DNA of 64,000 nt from Streptomyces sp. JH14 (GCF_029428675.1 NZ_JAJNEL010000001.1:3658001-3722000); one strand, 5' to 3'. Positions 27,385-36,647 are shown, numbered from the stretch's first letter. Made by a program: numbers and translations. Notes: generated by a model not told the origin, from the letters alone.

Positions 27385-28728
27385 CTACACCCCGATGTCC
27401 CGCCGCCGCATGTCGTCCAGCGACTCGCGCCGCACGAGGGTGCGTGCGGTCCCGTCCGCCACGGCGACGACCGGAGGCCTGCCGACCAGGTTGTATCCGG
27501 ACGCCATCGACAGGTGGTACGCCCCCGCCGCGGGCACCGCCAGCAGGTCGCCGGGCCGTACGTCACCGGGCAGCTCCACGCCGTCCGCGAGGACGTCGCC
27601 CGCCTCGCAGTGCCGCCCGACGACGGTCACCTGCTGCGGGGCGGCGGTGGAGGCGCGGCCGACGAGGCGGGGCGCGTACCGCACGCCGTACAGCGCGGGC
27701 CGCGGGTTGTCGCTCATCCCGCCGTCGACGGCGACGAAGGTGCGCGCCCCGGTCCGCTTGACCGCGAGCACCCGGTACACGGCGACCGCGGCGGGACCGA
27801 TGACGGCGCGCCCCGGTTCCACGGTGATCCGGGGGACGGGGAGCCCGGCCCGCGCGCACCCGTCGGCCAGTTCGCTCCGTACCCGGGTGGCGAGGGTCCG
27901 TATGTCGAGGCTCCGCTCGCCGGGCCGGTAGGCGATCGCGTGTCCGCCGCCGATGTCGAGCTGTGGCAGGACCACCCCGTGCTGGTCGCGGACGCGGGCG
28001 AGCAGCCCCACCATCCGCCGCACGGCCTGGAGATACGGCTTCACCGTGCCGATCTGCGAGCCGATGTGGCAGTGCAGGCCCATGAGCTGGAGCCTCGGCT
28101 GCCCGAGCACCTTGGCGATGGCGTGCTGCGCGGACCCGTCGGTGAGGGAGAGACCGAACTTCTGGTCGTCGGTGCCGGTACGGATCGCAGCGTGCCCGCC
28201 GGCCGATATGCCGGGCACCACGCGCACCAGGACCTGCTGCCGGGTGTTCCGCGGCACGATCGTCGCCAGCCGGGCGATCTCGGAGGCGTTGTCGATGACG
28301 ATCCGGCCGACCCCGAGACGTACGGCCGTATGCAGGTCCTCCGGGCTCTTCGCGTTGCCGTGCATGACGATCCGCTCGGCGGGGAAGCCCGTGGCGACGG
28401 CGAGTCCCAGTTCGCCGGCCGAGCAGACGTCGAGCCCGAGCCCCTCCTCGCCGACCCAGCGGGCGACGGCGCGGCACAGGAAGGCCTTGGCGGCGTAGAC
28501 GACGTCCGCCTCGGCGGAGGGGAAGGCGGCACGGTACGCACGGCAGCGCCGGCGCACCTCGTCCTCGTCCAGGACGTACACGGGCGTCCCGAACCGGTCG
28601 GCGGCCTCGGCGAGCGACACTCCGCCCACGGTCACATCGCCGCCGGGCACGGTGCGGGCGGAGGCGGGCCAGACATCGCCGTCACGCAAGGAGGTCTCCT
28701 CGACGACGGCTTCGGACGAGATGGTCAC
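27385..28728 (-). CDS. lysA: Diaminopimelate decarboxylase-like PLP enzyme
   Basis: A 447-residue fold-type III PLP decarboxylase. The PLP lysine is in YAAKAFLC, HGNAKSPEDL and GGGHAIAY match the LysA barrel, and CEAGDVLADG near the C-terminus contributes the substrate cysteine. It would convert meso-diaminopimelate to lysine. Streptomyces usually carry another lysA near hom/thrC, so this may be a second copy with a narrower role; that cannot be tested here. GTG at 28728 follows GGAAGGGG. It sits 20 bp downstream of a SAV_915 gene on the same strand. Confidence 0.85.
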   Translation of the reverse strand: MTISSEAVVEETSLRDGDVWPASARTVPGGDVTVGGVSLAEAADRFGTPVYVLDEDEVRRRCRAYRAAFPSAEADVVYAAKAFLCRAVARWVGEEGLGLDVCSAGELGLAVATGFPAERIVMHGNAKSPEDLHTAVRLGVGRIVIDNASEIARLATIVPRNTRQQVLVRVVPGISAGGHAAIRTGTDDQKFGLSLTDGSAQHAIAKVLGQPRLQLMGLHCHIGSQIGTVKPYLQAVRRMVGLLARVRDQHGVVLPQLDIGGGHAIAYRPGERSLDIRTLATRVRSELADGCARAGLPVPRITVEPGRAVIGPAAVAVYRVLAVKRTGARTFVAVDGGMSDNPRPALYGVRYAPRLVGRASTAAPQQVTVVGRHCEAGDVLADGVELPGDVRPGDLLAVPAAGAYHLSMASGYNLVGRPPVVAVADGTARTLVRRESLDDMRRRDIGV

Positions 28729-28748
28729 GATGGTTCCCCTTCCGGTCC

Positions 28749-29126
28749 TCAACGCCGCTGCGCAGCGACGGCGGTGGGCGCCTCCTGCGGATACGGGTTC
28801 CGCCAACGCGCCCCGCGGGAAGGGGATGCGGGTTGCGCGGTCAGCTGCGGATCCACGGTCAGGGTGGTGATACCGAGCGGGGCGGCAAGGGCGCGCAGGG
28901 CCGGTTCGGAGAGCCGGATCCAGGGCTGGCGGGCGCCGAGAGTGGCGGCGAGCCGGTGCGCGGAGGTGAAGCCGACGGCGGTGCGGTCGCCGAGGGGGGT
29001 ACGGAAGAACCGTGCGGTGCAGCCGGCTGAGCCGCCGGTGAGACCCGGCCGGACGGGGACGAAGAGCGGCCCGGCCGGGACGGGTTCAAGAGGTTCGGGG
29101 TCGTCCGTTTCGGCGCAGTCGGACAT
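28749..29126 (-). CDS. SAV_915-family (SseB-like) protein
   Basis: A 125-residue soluble protein with the SAV_915/SseB-like pattern PLFVPVRPGLTGG, RFFRTPLGDRTAVGFTSAHRLAATLG and GITTLTVDPQL (non-contiguous). GAGGAGG lies six bases before the ATG at 29126. It is probably co-transcribed with the DAP decarboxylase gene that follows after 20 bp. The function of this actinobacterial family is unknown. Confidence 0.8.
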   Translation of the reverse strand: MSDCAETDDPEPLEPVPAGPLFVPVRPGLTGGSAGCTARFFRTPLGDRTAVGFTSAHRLAATLGARQPWIRLSEPALRALAAPLGITTLTVDPQLTAQPASPSRGARWRNPYPQEAPTAVAAQRR

Positions 29127-29310
29127 GGTGTTCCTCCTCGAGGGGACTGCGGCCGAGGTGTACGCGGCCGCACTGATGACGCTAAGCCCGCCGACGAGGG
29201 GAACGAGTACGGCCCTGATGCCGACTTGACGCAGAACCCCGCCTCCGTGACGCGTTGCATACGCGGTACGAGGGTGGGGTCCTGGGGGCCGGACCAGCGG
29301 TGGTCCCGGC

Positions 29311-29358
29311 GGTCCGGCCCGAGTGCGGTCCGGCCCGAGTGCGGTCCGGCCCGAGGGC
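29311..29358. repeat. Three 16-bp tandem repeats
   Basis: GGTCCGGCCCGAGTGC occurs at 29311-29326 and 29327-29342, with a third copy at 29343-29358 differing by one base. The array is non-coding, between the start of the SAV_915 gene and the end of the TerB gene, where it may also lie in the terB 3' region. Confidence 0.9.
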
Positions 29359-29374
29359 CGTGCGGCGCCGGTGC

Positions 29375-29830
29375 CTACAGGTCGAACTCGTGCGGCGGGA
29401 GGTCGAGCGCGAAGCACGCCTCCCGCACCACGGCCTGCTCCGACTTGTCGAAGTCGCCGTCGGCGCCACCGATGACAATGCCGATCTGGATGACGGCACG
29501 CGCCTCGGCCGGCTTCTTCTTCGCCTTGCCGATCTCCTGGAGCACGCTGACCTTGCCGAAGGCGAAGTCCGCGGTCAGCTTGTTCACGTAGTCGTTGAAG
29601 CGCCGTTGCAGGTCGTCGGCCGGGAAGTTCTGAAGTACCTCGTTCGAGGCGATCAGCGAGGCGACGCGCTGACGCTCGGACGGGTCGATGGAACCGTCGG
29701 CGGCGGCGACCAGGGCGCACATCGCCATGCTCGCGTCGCGGAACGCGCCGCTCTTCAGGTCGTTCTTCTTCGCCTCGAGCTGCGACTGCATCGTCGACGC
29801 GGATTCCTTGATCCGATCCCACAGTGCCAT
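29375..29830 (-). CDS. TerB-family tellurite-resistance-type protein
   Basis: A 151-residue helical TerB protein. Two acidic motifs, AAADGSIDPSE and GGADGDFDKSE, are the paired metal-binding EF-like helices of the family. TerB domains are cytoplasmic hubs of Ter stress systems, linked to metal and phage responses. The ATG at 29830 gives the usual family N-terminus (MALWDRIKES). It is divergent from the BlaI gene; the shared region holds a BlaI-type operator. Confidence 0.93.
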   Translation of the reverse strand: MALWDRIKESASTMQSQLEAKKNDLKSGAFRDASMAMCALVAAADGSIDPSERQRVASLIASNEVLQNFPADDLQRRFNDYVNKLTADFAFGKVSVLQEIGKAKKKPAEARAVIQIGIVIGGADGDFDKSEQAVVREACFALDLPPHEFDL

Positions 29831-29875
29831 GACGTCTCCATACGTTGCGTTGTGTCGGCGGAACGAGATCAAACT

Positions 29876-29889
29876 CTACATAGGTGTAG
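29876..29889. promoter_or_regulatory. Candidate BlaI/MecI operator
   Basis: CTACATAGGTGTAG is a perfect dyad (CTACA-N4-TGTAG) in the terB-blaI divergent region. It fits the TACA/TGTA core bound by BlaI/MecI-type repressors, and a BlaI-type gene begins about 100 bp to its right. Confidence 0.55.
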
Positions 29890-29990
29890 AAGTAAGCAGG
29901 ATGACCGCCCGCGGTGTCCGGGAACCGGCCTTCAGTACGATGCTGCGACGCCGTGGACGACGCGGTATCGCACGAAGGGCAGTCACCACG

Positions 29991-30449
29991 ATGGACACGG
30001 CCGGGGCCAGCCACCACCCGCACAACGAACTGCCCGGCGACAACGTGCCCCCGGCGGCCCCGGTGGGCGGGGGCCGGCGCCCCCGCAAGCGCGGTCAGGG
30101 CGAACTGGAGGCCCAGATCCTCGCCGTACTGCGCTCGGCGCACGGCCCCGCGACGGCGGGCTGGGTGCAGGAGCACCTCGACGGCGACCTCGCGTACACC
30201 ACCGTCATCACGATCCTGACCCGTCTGTACGAGAAGAACTGTGTGACCCGGTCCCGCCAGGGCCGCTCCTACACCTGGACGTCCGCCTCCGACGAGGCCG
30301 GTCTCGCCGCGCTGCGGATGCGCCGGGTCCTGGACGGCGAGCGGGACCGCGAGGCCGTACTCGCCCGGTTCGTCTCGGTGCTGTCCCCGGGTGACGAGGA
30401 ACGTCTGCGCGCGCTGCTGGCGCAGACGACGGAGAGGGAGGGGGACTGA
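29991..30449 (+). CDS. BlaI/MecI-family transcriptional repressor
   Basis: A 152-residue repressor with an N-terminal Pro/His-rich extension and a winged helix (LEAQILAVLRSAHGPATAGWV, then VITILTRLYEKNCVTRSRQGRSYTWT). In this family, dimers bind TACA/TGTA dyads and are cleaved after signalling by a membrane M56 protease. That protease gene follows four bases downstream. The ATG at 29991 has a GAAGGG upstream, but starts further 5' in the same frame are possible. Confidence 0.88.
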   Translation: MDTAGASHHPHNELPGDNVPPAAPVGGGRRPRKRGQGELEAQILAVLRSAHGPATAGWVQEHLDGDLAYTTVITILTRLYEKNCVTRSRQGRSYTWTSASDEAGLAALRMRRVLDGERDREAVLARFVSVLSPGDEERLRALLAQTTEREGD

Positions 30450-30452
30450 CCG

Positions 30453-31385
30453 ATGGGCGTCTTCGTCTACCTGCCCCTCGTGCTGCCGCTGACCGCGCTG
30501 CCGATCGCGCACCTGGCCGAACAGCATCTGCACCCGCGCAGCGCCACCCGTCTGCTGGTGGCCGTCGGCACGACGCTCGCCCTGTGCAGCACGGTGTGCC
30601 TGGCGCTGCTGATGGTGGTGCGCACGGCCCAACTCCCCGGCAATCCGCTGCCGGACGGCTGGTCGGACCCCGAGGTGCGCGCGGCGGTGCCGTACGAGGA
30701 GAAGGCGGGCATCGTCGCGATCGGGGTACTGGCGGCGGTGGTCGCGGCCTGCGCGGCGGCGGTCCACCACCACGTACGCCAGCGCGTCCGCGCCACCCGG
30801 GCCCTCGAGTCCCTCCCGGAGCGGCCTTCCGCGGTCGCCGTGCTGCCGGACCCGGAGCCGTACGCGTACGCACTCCCCGGCACCCCCGGCCGGGTGGTGG
30901 TGTCGACGGCGATGATGGAGTGCCTGACCGCGCGCGAACGCCGGGCGCTCGTCGCCCACGAGCGGGCCCATCTGACCGCCCGCCATCACCGCTACCTCCT
31001 CGCCACCCAACTCGCCGCGCGGGCCAACCCGTTCCTGCTGCCGTTGCGCACGGCGGTGGCGTACAGCACGGAGCGGTGGGCGGACGAGGCGGCGGCGCAG
31101 GCGACCGGCGACCGGCGGGCGGTGGCGGGGGCGGTCGGCAAGGCGGCGCTCTTCGCCCACCGGTCACCGGACGCCCTGCCCGCGCTCGCGGCGGTCGGCC
31201 CGGTCCCGCGCCGGGTCGCCGCGCTCCTGGACCCCGTCCCGCCGGCCCGGCTCTGGCCGCCGCCGTCCGCCCATGTCGCCTTCGCGGGACTGGTGGCCAC
31301 CGCCGGCACCGCGGTGTCCGCGCTGTCGTCGCTGAACGCGACGGTGACGCTGGTACGGATCCTGCACGCGGCGACCCCGCTCTGA
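30453..31385 (+). CDS. M56-family membrane metalloprotease, BlaR1-like
   Basis: A 310-residue protein with membrane helices near residues 3-25, 32-55, 85-105 and at the C-terminus, and a cytoplasmic loop with the zinc motif HERAH near residue 170 and a downstream ERWADEAAAQ supplying the glutamate ligand. It lacks the penicillin-binding sensor domain of BlaR1, so the signal it senses is unknown. It is paired with the BlaI-type repressor, which it probably cleaves. Confidence 0.9.
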   Translation: MGVFVYLPLVLPLTALPIAHLAEQHLHPRSATRLLVAVGTTLALCSTVCLALLMVVRTAQLPGNPLPDGWSDPEVRAAVPYEEKAGIVAIGVLAAVVAACAAAVHHHVRQRVRATRALESLPERPSAVAVLPDPEPYAYALPGTPGRVVVSTAMMECLTARERRALVAHERAHLTARHHRYLLATQLAARANPFLLPLRTAVAYSTERWADEAAAQATGDRRAVAGAVGKAALFAHRSPDALPALAAVGPVPRRVAALLDPVPPARLWPPPSAHVAFAGLVATAGTAVSALSSLNATVTLVRILHAATPL

Positions 31386-31392
31386 CGGCGGC

Positions 31393-32625
31393 TCAGTCGG
31401 CGGCCGAGGCACGCTCCACGACCGGAAGCTCCTCGTGGACCACGAGCACACCGGCCTCGTCGGGCCTGCGCTCCCGCCGCTTTTTGATCCGGGCCACGAC
31501 CGGCTCCGTCCAACGGGCGGTGAGCGGGCCGGCGATGACCAGGATGAGGACGTACGCGGTGGCGATGGGGCCGATCCGGGGCTCGGTCGCCACGGCCAGA
31601 CCGGCGATGACGATGGAGAACTCACCGCGCGCCACGAGCGTGCCACCGGCACGCCACCGCCCGCGCGACCCGATCCCGGCCCGCCGGGCCGCGTACCACC
31701 CGGTGCCGATCTTGGTGAAGACGGTGACGACGGCCAGCAGCAGGGCCGGGAGCAGCACGGGCGGAATCGCGGCCGGATCGGTGGAGAGCCCGAAGAACAC
31801 GAAGAAGACGGCGGCGAACAGATCACGCAGCGGCGTGAGCAGCTTGCGGGCGCCCTCCGCCACCTCTCCCGAGAGGGCGATGCCCACCAGGAACGCCCCG
31901 ACCGCCGCGGAGACCTGCAACTGCTGGGCCACCCCGGCCACCAGGACGGTCAGCCCGAGGACGACGAGGAGCAGCATCTCCGGGTTGTCGGAGGACACGG
32001 CCCGGCTGATGAGCCGGCCGTGCCGCAGCGCCAGATACAGCACCGACCCGACGGTGCCGAGTGCGACCAGCAGGGCGATGCTGCCGCCGGCCAGGCCGAC
32101 ACCGGCGAGCATCGCGGTGAGCAGCGGCAGATAGACGGCCATCGACAGGTCCTCGATGACGAGAACTCCGAGAATGACGGGCGTCTCCCGGTTTCCCAGC
32201 CGCCCCAGATCGGTGAGCACCTTCGCGATGACGCCGGACGAGGAGATCCAGGTGACCCCGGCCAGTGCGACGGCCCCGACGGGTCCCCATCCGAGCAGCA
32301 GCGCAGCCACCGCGCCGGGCGTCGCGTTGAGCACGAAGTCGACGACCCCGGACGGATATTGCGTCTTGAGGCTGGTCACCAGCTCGGAGGCGCTGTACTC
32401 CAGCCCCAGCAGGAGCAGCAGCAGAATGACACCGATCTCGGCGCCGACGGCGGTGAACTCCTCGCTGGCCCCGAGGGGCAGCAGCCCCCCGTCCCCGAAC
32501 GCCAGCCCGGCCAGCAGATAGAGCGGAATCGGCGAGAGCCCTATCCGCCCGGCGAACCGCCCGATGATCCCGAGCCCCAGAATGACGGAGCCGAGCTCCA
32601 CCAGCAGTGCGGTCGTGTCTTGCAC
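31393..32625 (-). CDS. CPA2 K+/H+ antiporter, KhtU/KefB-like
   Basis: A 410-residue antiporter with about 12 membrane segments. LLLLLLGLEYSASEL and the GVLVIEDLSMAVYLPLL region carry the acidic residues of the CPA2 transport core. Unlike KefB it ends shortly after the membrane domain, with no fused RCK domain; the partner gene upstream supplies a separate RCK-C subunit. GTG start with GGAGGG upstream. It is convergent with the M56 gene, seven bases away. Confidence 0.9.
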   Translation of the reverse strand: MQDTTALLVELGSVILGLGIIGRFAGRIGLSPIPLYLLAGLAFGDGGLLPLGASEEFTAVGAEIGVILLLLLLGLEYSASELVTSLKTQYPSGVVDFVLNATPGAVAALLLGWGPVGAVALAGVTWISSSGVIAKVLTDLGRLGNRETPVILGVLVIEDLSMAVYLPLLTAMLAGVGLAGGSIALLVALGTVGSVLYLALRHGRLISRAVSSDNPEMLLLVVLGLTVLVAGVAQQLQVSAAVGAFLVGIALSGEVAEGARKLLTPLRDLFAAVFFVFFGLSTDPAAIPPVLLPALLLAVVTVFTKIGTGWYAARRAGIGSRGRWRAGGTLVARGEFSIVIAGLAVATEPRIGPIATAYVLILVIAGPLTARWTEPVVARIKKRRERRPDEAGVLVVHEELPVVERASAAD

Positions 32626-32627
32626 GG

Positions 32628-33098
32628 TCAGCCCTCCGCAATGATCTCGGAGAGCGCGTCGACGCCCTCACGCGTACCGACGACGACAAGCGTGTCCCCG
32701 ATGGCCAGCCGGAAGTCCGGCCCCGGCGACGGATGCGCACTGTGCGTCCGGAGCACGGCCACGATCGACGCCCCGGTCCGCGTCCGCGCCCGGGTGTCCC
32801 CGAGCAGCCGCCCCCCGTACGGTGAGCGCGACCCGAGCGGTATGTGCTCGGTGACGAGATCGATGCCTTCGGTCCGTACGGCGTCGATGGGCGCGGAGTC
32901 GATGAGATGCGCGAGTGCGGTGGCCTCCTGCGGAGTCAGCGGCACGGAGAGCCTGCACGAATCGGGATCGTCGTGCTCGTAGAACCCGATGAACCGCCGC
33001 CCGTCGTGGTGCACGACGACCGAGATGTGCTGTCCCGACTCGGTGGTGTAGTCGTACTGCACACCGACTCCGGGCAGCGTGGTCCGGTGGGTTCCCAT
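32628..33098 (-). CDS. Antiporter regulatory subunit with RCK-C domain, KhtT-like
   Basis: A 156-residue cytoplasmic protein. The C-terminal half is a TrkA-C/RCK-C domain (SIVAVLRTHSAHPSPGPDFRLAIGDTLVVVG in separate segments) of the kind that binds cyclic di-AMP or other ligands and gates KhtU-type antiporters. The N-terminal half (VQYDYTTESGQHISVVVHHDGRRFIGFYE, also described in pieces) matches KhtT. The ATG at 33098 is preferred over one 15 codons upstream. Its stop lies two bases before the antiporter start, so the pair is an operon. Confidence 0.88.
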   Translation of the reverse strand: MGTHRTTLPGVGVQYDYTTESGQHISVVVHHDGRRFIGFYEHDDPDSCRLSVPLTPQEATALAHLIDSAPIDAVRTEGIDLVTEHIPLGSRSPYGGRLLGDTRARTRTGASIVAVLRTHSAHPSPGPDFRLAIGDTLVVVGTREGVDALSEIIAEG

Positions 33099-33283
33099 GG
33101 CTTCCTCCCGAGGCGCACGACGGCACAGCGACGCACTTGGCAATCTCTTTAATGTCTCATTACCTTAACCGGAGACTTCCACCGTTTGGGGGCGGGCGAT
33201 TTCGGACGGGGACCCGCAGAGGCTTCCCGGGCCGCGTCGGCCGGCGCGCAGCCGCACGAGGACGGCCGGGCGCCGGACACGGC

Positions 33284-33318
33284 CGTGCCCGGCGGTCCGT
33301 TGCTCACCGCCGGGCACG
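33284..33318 (-). terminator. Terminator hairpin after the peroxiredoxin gene
   Basis: CGTGCCCGGCGGT and ACCGCCGGGCACG form a perfect 13-bp stem with a nine-base loop, 17 bp beyond the peroxiredoxin stop codon. Confidence 0.75.
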
Positions 33319-33335
33319 CGAGGTCGTGGGAGTGG

Positions 33336-33884
33336 TCAGTCGGTGGTCTCGTCCGTGTCGTCGGCCGGCTGCCCAGGGGCGGGTGAAGTGGCTTCCCCCG
33401 TGCGGTTCCTGATGCCGGAGATGTGCTCGGCGAGCGTGTCCAGGGACTGGTAGGTGGCCCCGAGGAGCGAGACATGCTTCCACCGCAGCACGCCGTCCGG
33501 CCCGATCAGGAACACGGCCCGGCGCACCCCGATCCCGGGCGCTGTGACTCCGTACGCCCGGGCGATCTCCCGTCCGGCGTCCGCGAGCAGCGGCATCCGC
33601 AGACCGTGTGCCCGGGCGAACGACTCATGGCTGTCCACACCCTGTGGACTGATTCCCCAGACCTCCGTGTCGAGACCGGTGAAGGTATCCAGGCCGGAGG
33701 AGTACGAGCAGAGCTGCCTGGTGCAGACCGTCGTGTTGTCGCCGGGATAGAAGGCGAGAACGACGGTACGCCCGCGGGCGGCCGAGAGCGCGTAGTCGCG
33801 GCGTTCGAACTTGTCTTCGGCGAGTGTGCCGCCCGGCAGGGTGAAGTCCGGGGCGGGCAGGCCGACTTGTGGTGACGATCCCAT
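33336..33884 (-). CDS. Peroxiredoxin, BCP/AhpC-TSA type
   Basis: A 182-residue thioredoxin-fold peroxidase. The active-site segment FYPGDNTTVCTRQLC has the peroxidatic cysteine in the P-x3-T-x-x-C pattern, and a second cysteine five residues on, as in BCP-type resolving cysteines. It reduces hydroperoxides with thiol donors. The C-terminal ~25 residues are acidic and disordered. GGGG lies close to the ATG. It is divergent from the hydrolase gene. Confidence 0.92.
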   Translation of the reverse strand: MGSSPQVGLPAPDFTLPGGTLAEDKFERRDYALSAARGRTVVLAFYPGDNTTVCTRQLCSYSSGLDTFTGLDTEVWGISPQGVDSHESFARAHGLRMPLLADAGREIARAYGVTAPGIGVRRAVFLIGPDGVLRWKHVSLLGATYQSLDTLAEHISGIRNRTGEATSPAPGQPADDTDETTD

Positions 33885-33981
33885 GGTGGGTCCCCTTGCG
33901 TGCGACGGGTGTGCGGTGTTCGGCGATGTTCCGGTACAGCATGCTCGCTACGGTGGTGGCTTTCGCGACCAGGAGGTACCC

Positions 33982-34722
33982 ATGGCGGTTCGGCGACCAC
34001 CGTCGGCGGCGGTGCTCCTCCTGCACGGCGGGCGCGAGACGGGTCTGGGGCCGCCCCCGCCGGGGCCGTTGAACCTTCCGGCCCTGCGGATGCGGCCGTT
34101 CGCGCGGGCCGTTGTCCGGGTGACGCGCGCCGAGCCGGTGGAGGTGGCGGTACGGGAGGTCCAGTACGGACACCGCGGATGGAACGGGTCCCGGGAAGAT
34201 GCCCTGCACGACGCGGTACGTGCACTGGACGACGTGCGGCGCACCCACGGCGACGTTCCGGTGGTGCTCGTCGGGCACTCGATGGGAGCCCGCGCCGCCC
34301 TTCGCGCCGCCGGTCATCCGTCGGTACGGGGGGTGGTCGGCCTCGCTCCCTGGTGTCCGCCCGGTGATCCGGTGACCCAACTGGCCGACCGGGACGTCGT
34401 GCTGCTGCACAGCACCCGCGACCGTGTGACGAGCCCCCAGGGCTCCCAGTCCCTCGCCACCCGCGCCCGCCGGGCCGGCGCCCGCTCCTGTCTGGTGACC
34501 ATCCGCGACAGTGACCATGCCATGCTCCGCCGCGCCGGTGCGTGGCACGGGCTGACGACCGAGCTGGTGAGGGGGCTGCTGGGGCTGGCCGCGCTGCCGG
34601 CGGCGGTGGACGCCGCCCTCCGGCTTCCGCTGGACGCCCCGGCGACGGACGGCACGGTGGACTACGACCGGCTGCGCACGGAGCGGGCAACACCCCTGCC
34701 GGACAACGGCGACGGGACGTGA
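33982..34722 (+). CDS. Alpha/beta hydrolase, dienelactone-hydrolase-like
   Basis: A 246-residue hydrolase. The nucleophile elbow is GHSMGAR, HGGRE near the N-terminus forms the oxyanion region, and the STRDRVT aspartate and SDHAM histidine complete the triad. AGGAGG five bases before the ATG at 33982 fixes the start. The substrate is unknown. It is divergent from the peroxiredoxin. Confidence 0.88.
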   Translation: MAVRRPPSAAVLLLHGGRETGLGPPPPGPLNLPALRMRPFARAVVRVTRAEPVEVAVREVQYGHRGWNGSREDALHDAVRALDDVRRTHGDVPVVLVGHSMGARAALRAAGHPSVRGVVGLAPWCPPGDPVTQLADRDVVLLHSTRDRVTSPQGSQSLATRARRAGARSCLVTIRDSDHAMLRRAGAWHGLTTELVRGLLGLAALPAAVDAALRLPLDAPATDGTVDYDRLRTERATPLPDNGDGT

Positions 34723-34908
34723 CACACCGCGTGTGGACGGCGTGATCACGGTGGCGGCCGTCTCCACGCCGAGCGCGCCCACCACGCCGGGTCCCGGGCC
34801 CGGCCGCGCCACCGATCCACGGGTGGGCGCGGATGCGGGGCGGGGCCGGGCGGCCGACCATGGAGGCCGGGCCGGCGGGTGGCCCGCGCCCTGCCCCAGG
34901 AGGTGCTC

Positions 34909-36621
34909 TTGCAGGCCGATGCGTACGCCGGTGCCCAGCCACCGTTCGATCCCGCGACCCTGGCGGCGGTGGTCGGCGGGACCACGGCCGGGGTGGCCGT
35001 CCTCGACACCGAGCTGCGCTACGTGTACGTCAATGCGGCACTCGAACGGATCAACGGCATCCCGGCCGCCGAACACCTCGGCCGGACGGTCTCCGAGGTC
35101 CTGCCGTATCTCGACGCGCGGGAGGACGCGATGCGGGCGGTCCTCGCCGACGGGAAACCCCGCGACATCACCTCCAGCGGCTACACGCCCGCCGCCTCCG
35201 GCAGGGCCCGGCGGTACTGGCACGGCGCGTACCACCGGCTGGAGGTGGACGGGCAGGTGAGGGGGATCGCCGCGATCGTGCTGGAGGTGATGGCCTCGGG
35301 CGAGGAGCAGCGCGAGCTGGAGCAGGCGCGGCGGAACTTGACGCTCCTCGACGCCGCGGTCTCCCGGATCGGCACCACCCTCGACATGGACACCACCTGC
35401 GCGGAACTCGTCGACCTCGTCGTACCGGCGCTGGCGGACGCCGCGACGGTCGAGGTGTTCCCTCCGGACGTGGCAGCCCCCGTGCGCCCCGCGCCGCCGG
35501 GGATGCTGCGGCTGCGCCGCGCGGCGATCACAGCGGTCGCCGGGTTGCGGGAGGGGCTCGATGAGTTCGGGCTGACCAGTGAGTACATCGATTACCAGGA
35601 GGACGCGTCCGTACCCCGGTGCCTGGAGACCGACCAGCCCGTCGTCGCGAACCTCGGCGACGACCGGCATCTCGGCAGCGCCGCCGCGAACCCCCAGCGG
35701 GTGGCCGCCTACCGCGCCCTCGGCATGCATTCGACGGTCGTCGTGCCGCTCTCGGTGCGCGGCGGGCCGCTCGGTGTCCTCGGCCTGGTCCGGGCGGGGG
35801 ACTCGCCGGTGTTCTCGGACGAGGACGTCGTGGTCGCGCGGGAACTGGCCGCGCGGGCGGCCGTCGATCTCGACCACGCCCGGCGGTTCGCCCACGAGCA
35901 CACCATCGCCCTGGAACTGCAGCGTTCCCTGCTGTCCGAGCCGCGCCTGCCGCACCCGCACATCGAGGTGGCCACCCGCTATCTGCCGGCCGACCGCGGC
36001 GCGATGGTGGGCGGCGACTGGTTCGACGTCATCCCGCTGCCGGACGGGCGCCATCTCAAGGCGATGGGCGATGTGATGGGGCACGGGGTGGAGGCGGCGG
36101 TCGCGATGAGCCACTACCGCTCCCTGCTGCGGCTGCTCGCCGATGAACTGCTGCCGCCGCACCGCATTCTGGAACAGCTCGACAGGATGGTGGAGCGCTC
36201 GGGTCCGGACCGGGCGGCGACCTGCCTGCTGGCGGTCGTCGACCGCACCGGCGGGACGTACGAGATGGCGAGCGCGGGGCATCTGCCACCGGTGTTCATC
36301 GGCCCGGGGGACACGGGGGCCCGGCTGGGCGAGGTGGCGGCGGGCCCGCCGCTCGGCACCGGGTTCGGCGGCTATGTGACGACGGCGGTGGAGTGCGGCC
36401 CGGGGACGGTGATGTTCATGTACACCGACGGTCTGGTGGAGCGGCGGGGCGAGGACATCGACGTATCGGTGCGCCGGCTCGCGGAGATGACCCTGCCGAC
36501 GAGCGGGAGCCTCGACGAGTTGCTGGACGGGGTGCTGGAGAGGTTCGGCCCGGGCGCGGAGGACGACATCGCCGTGCTGGCGTCACGGGCCCGGATCCCG
36601 GAACCGGAGCAGGCCCCTTAG
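34909..36621 (+). CDS. PAS-GAF-SpoIIE (PP2C) phosphatase
   Basis: A 570-residue regulator: PAS domain (~20-125, RYVYVNAALERINGIPAAEHLG), GAF-like domain (~145-345) and C-terminal SpoIIE-type PP2C phosphatase (~360-565) with GGDWFDVIPLPDG, GDVMGHG, SAGHLPP and GAEDDIAVL metal or core motifs. In Streptomyces these enzymes dephosphorylate anti-anti-sigma factors and so tune alternative sigma factors. AGGAGG five bases before TTG at 34909 supports that unusual start; GTG at 34879 is the alternative. No anti-sigma kinase domain is fused. Confidence 0.9.
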   Translation: MQADAYAGAQPPFDPATLAAVVGGTTAGVAVLDTELRYVYVNAALERINGIPAAEHLGRTVSEVLPYLDAREDAMRAVLADGKPRDITSSGYTPAASGRARRYWHGAYHRLEVDGQVRGIAAIVLEVMASGEEQRELEQARRNLTLLDAAVSRIGTTLDMDTTCAELVDLVVPALADAATVEVFPPDVAAPVRPAPPGMLRLRRAAITAVAGLREGLDEFGLTSEYIDYQEDASVPRCLETDQPVVANLGDDRHLGSAAANPQRVAAYRALGMHSTVVVPLSVRGGPLGVLGLVRAGDSPVFSDEDVVVARELAARAAVDLDHARRFAHEHTIALELQRSLLSEPRLPHPHIEVATRYLPADRGAMVGGDWFDVIPLPDGRHLKAMGDVMGHGVEAAVAMSHYRSLLRLLADELLPPHRILEQLDRMVERSGPDRAATCLLAVVDRTGGTYEMASAGHLPPVFIGPGDTGARLGEVAAGPPLGTGFGGYVTTAVECGPGTVMFMYTDGLVERRGEDIDVSVRRLAEMTLPTSGSLDELLDGVLERFGPGAEDDIAVLASRARIPEPEQAP

Positions 36622-36647
36622 GGGCGCCGACAGCGGTCGCTGCGACG

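Noticed and set aside
29127..31160. Minus-strand frame running upstream of the SAV_915 gene
   Set aside because: Its 5' part is antisense to the BlaI, M56 and TerB genes and has no motif. A strong ribosome binding site places the true start at 29126.
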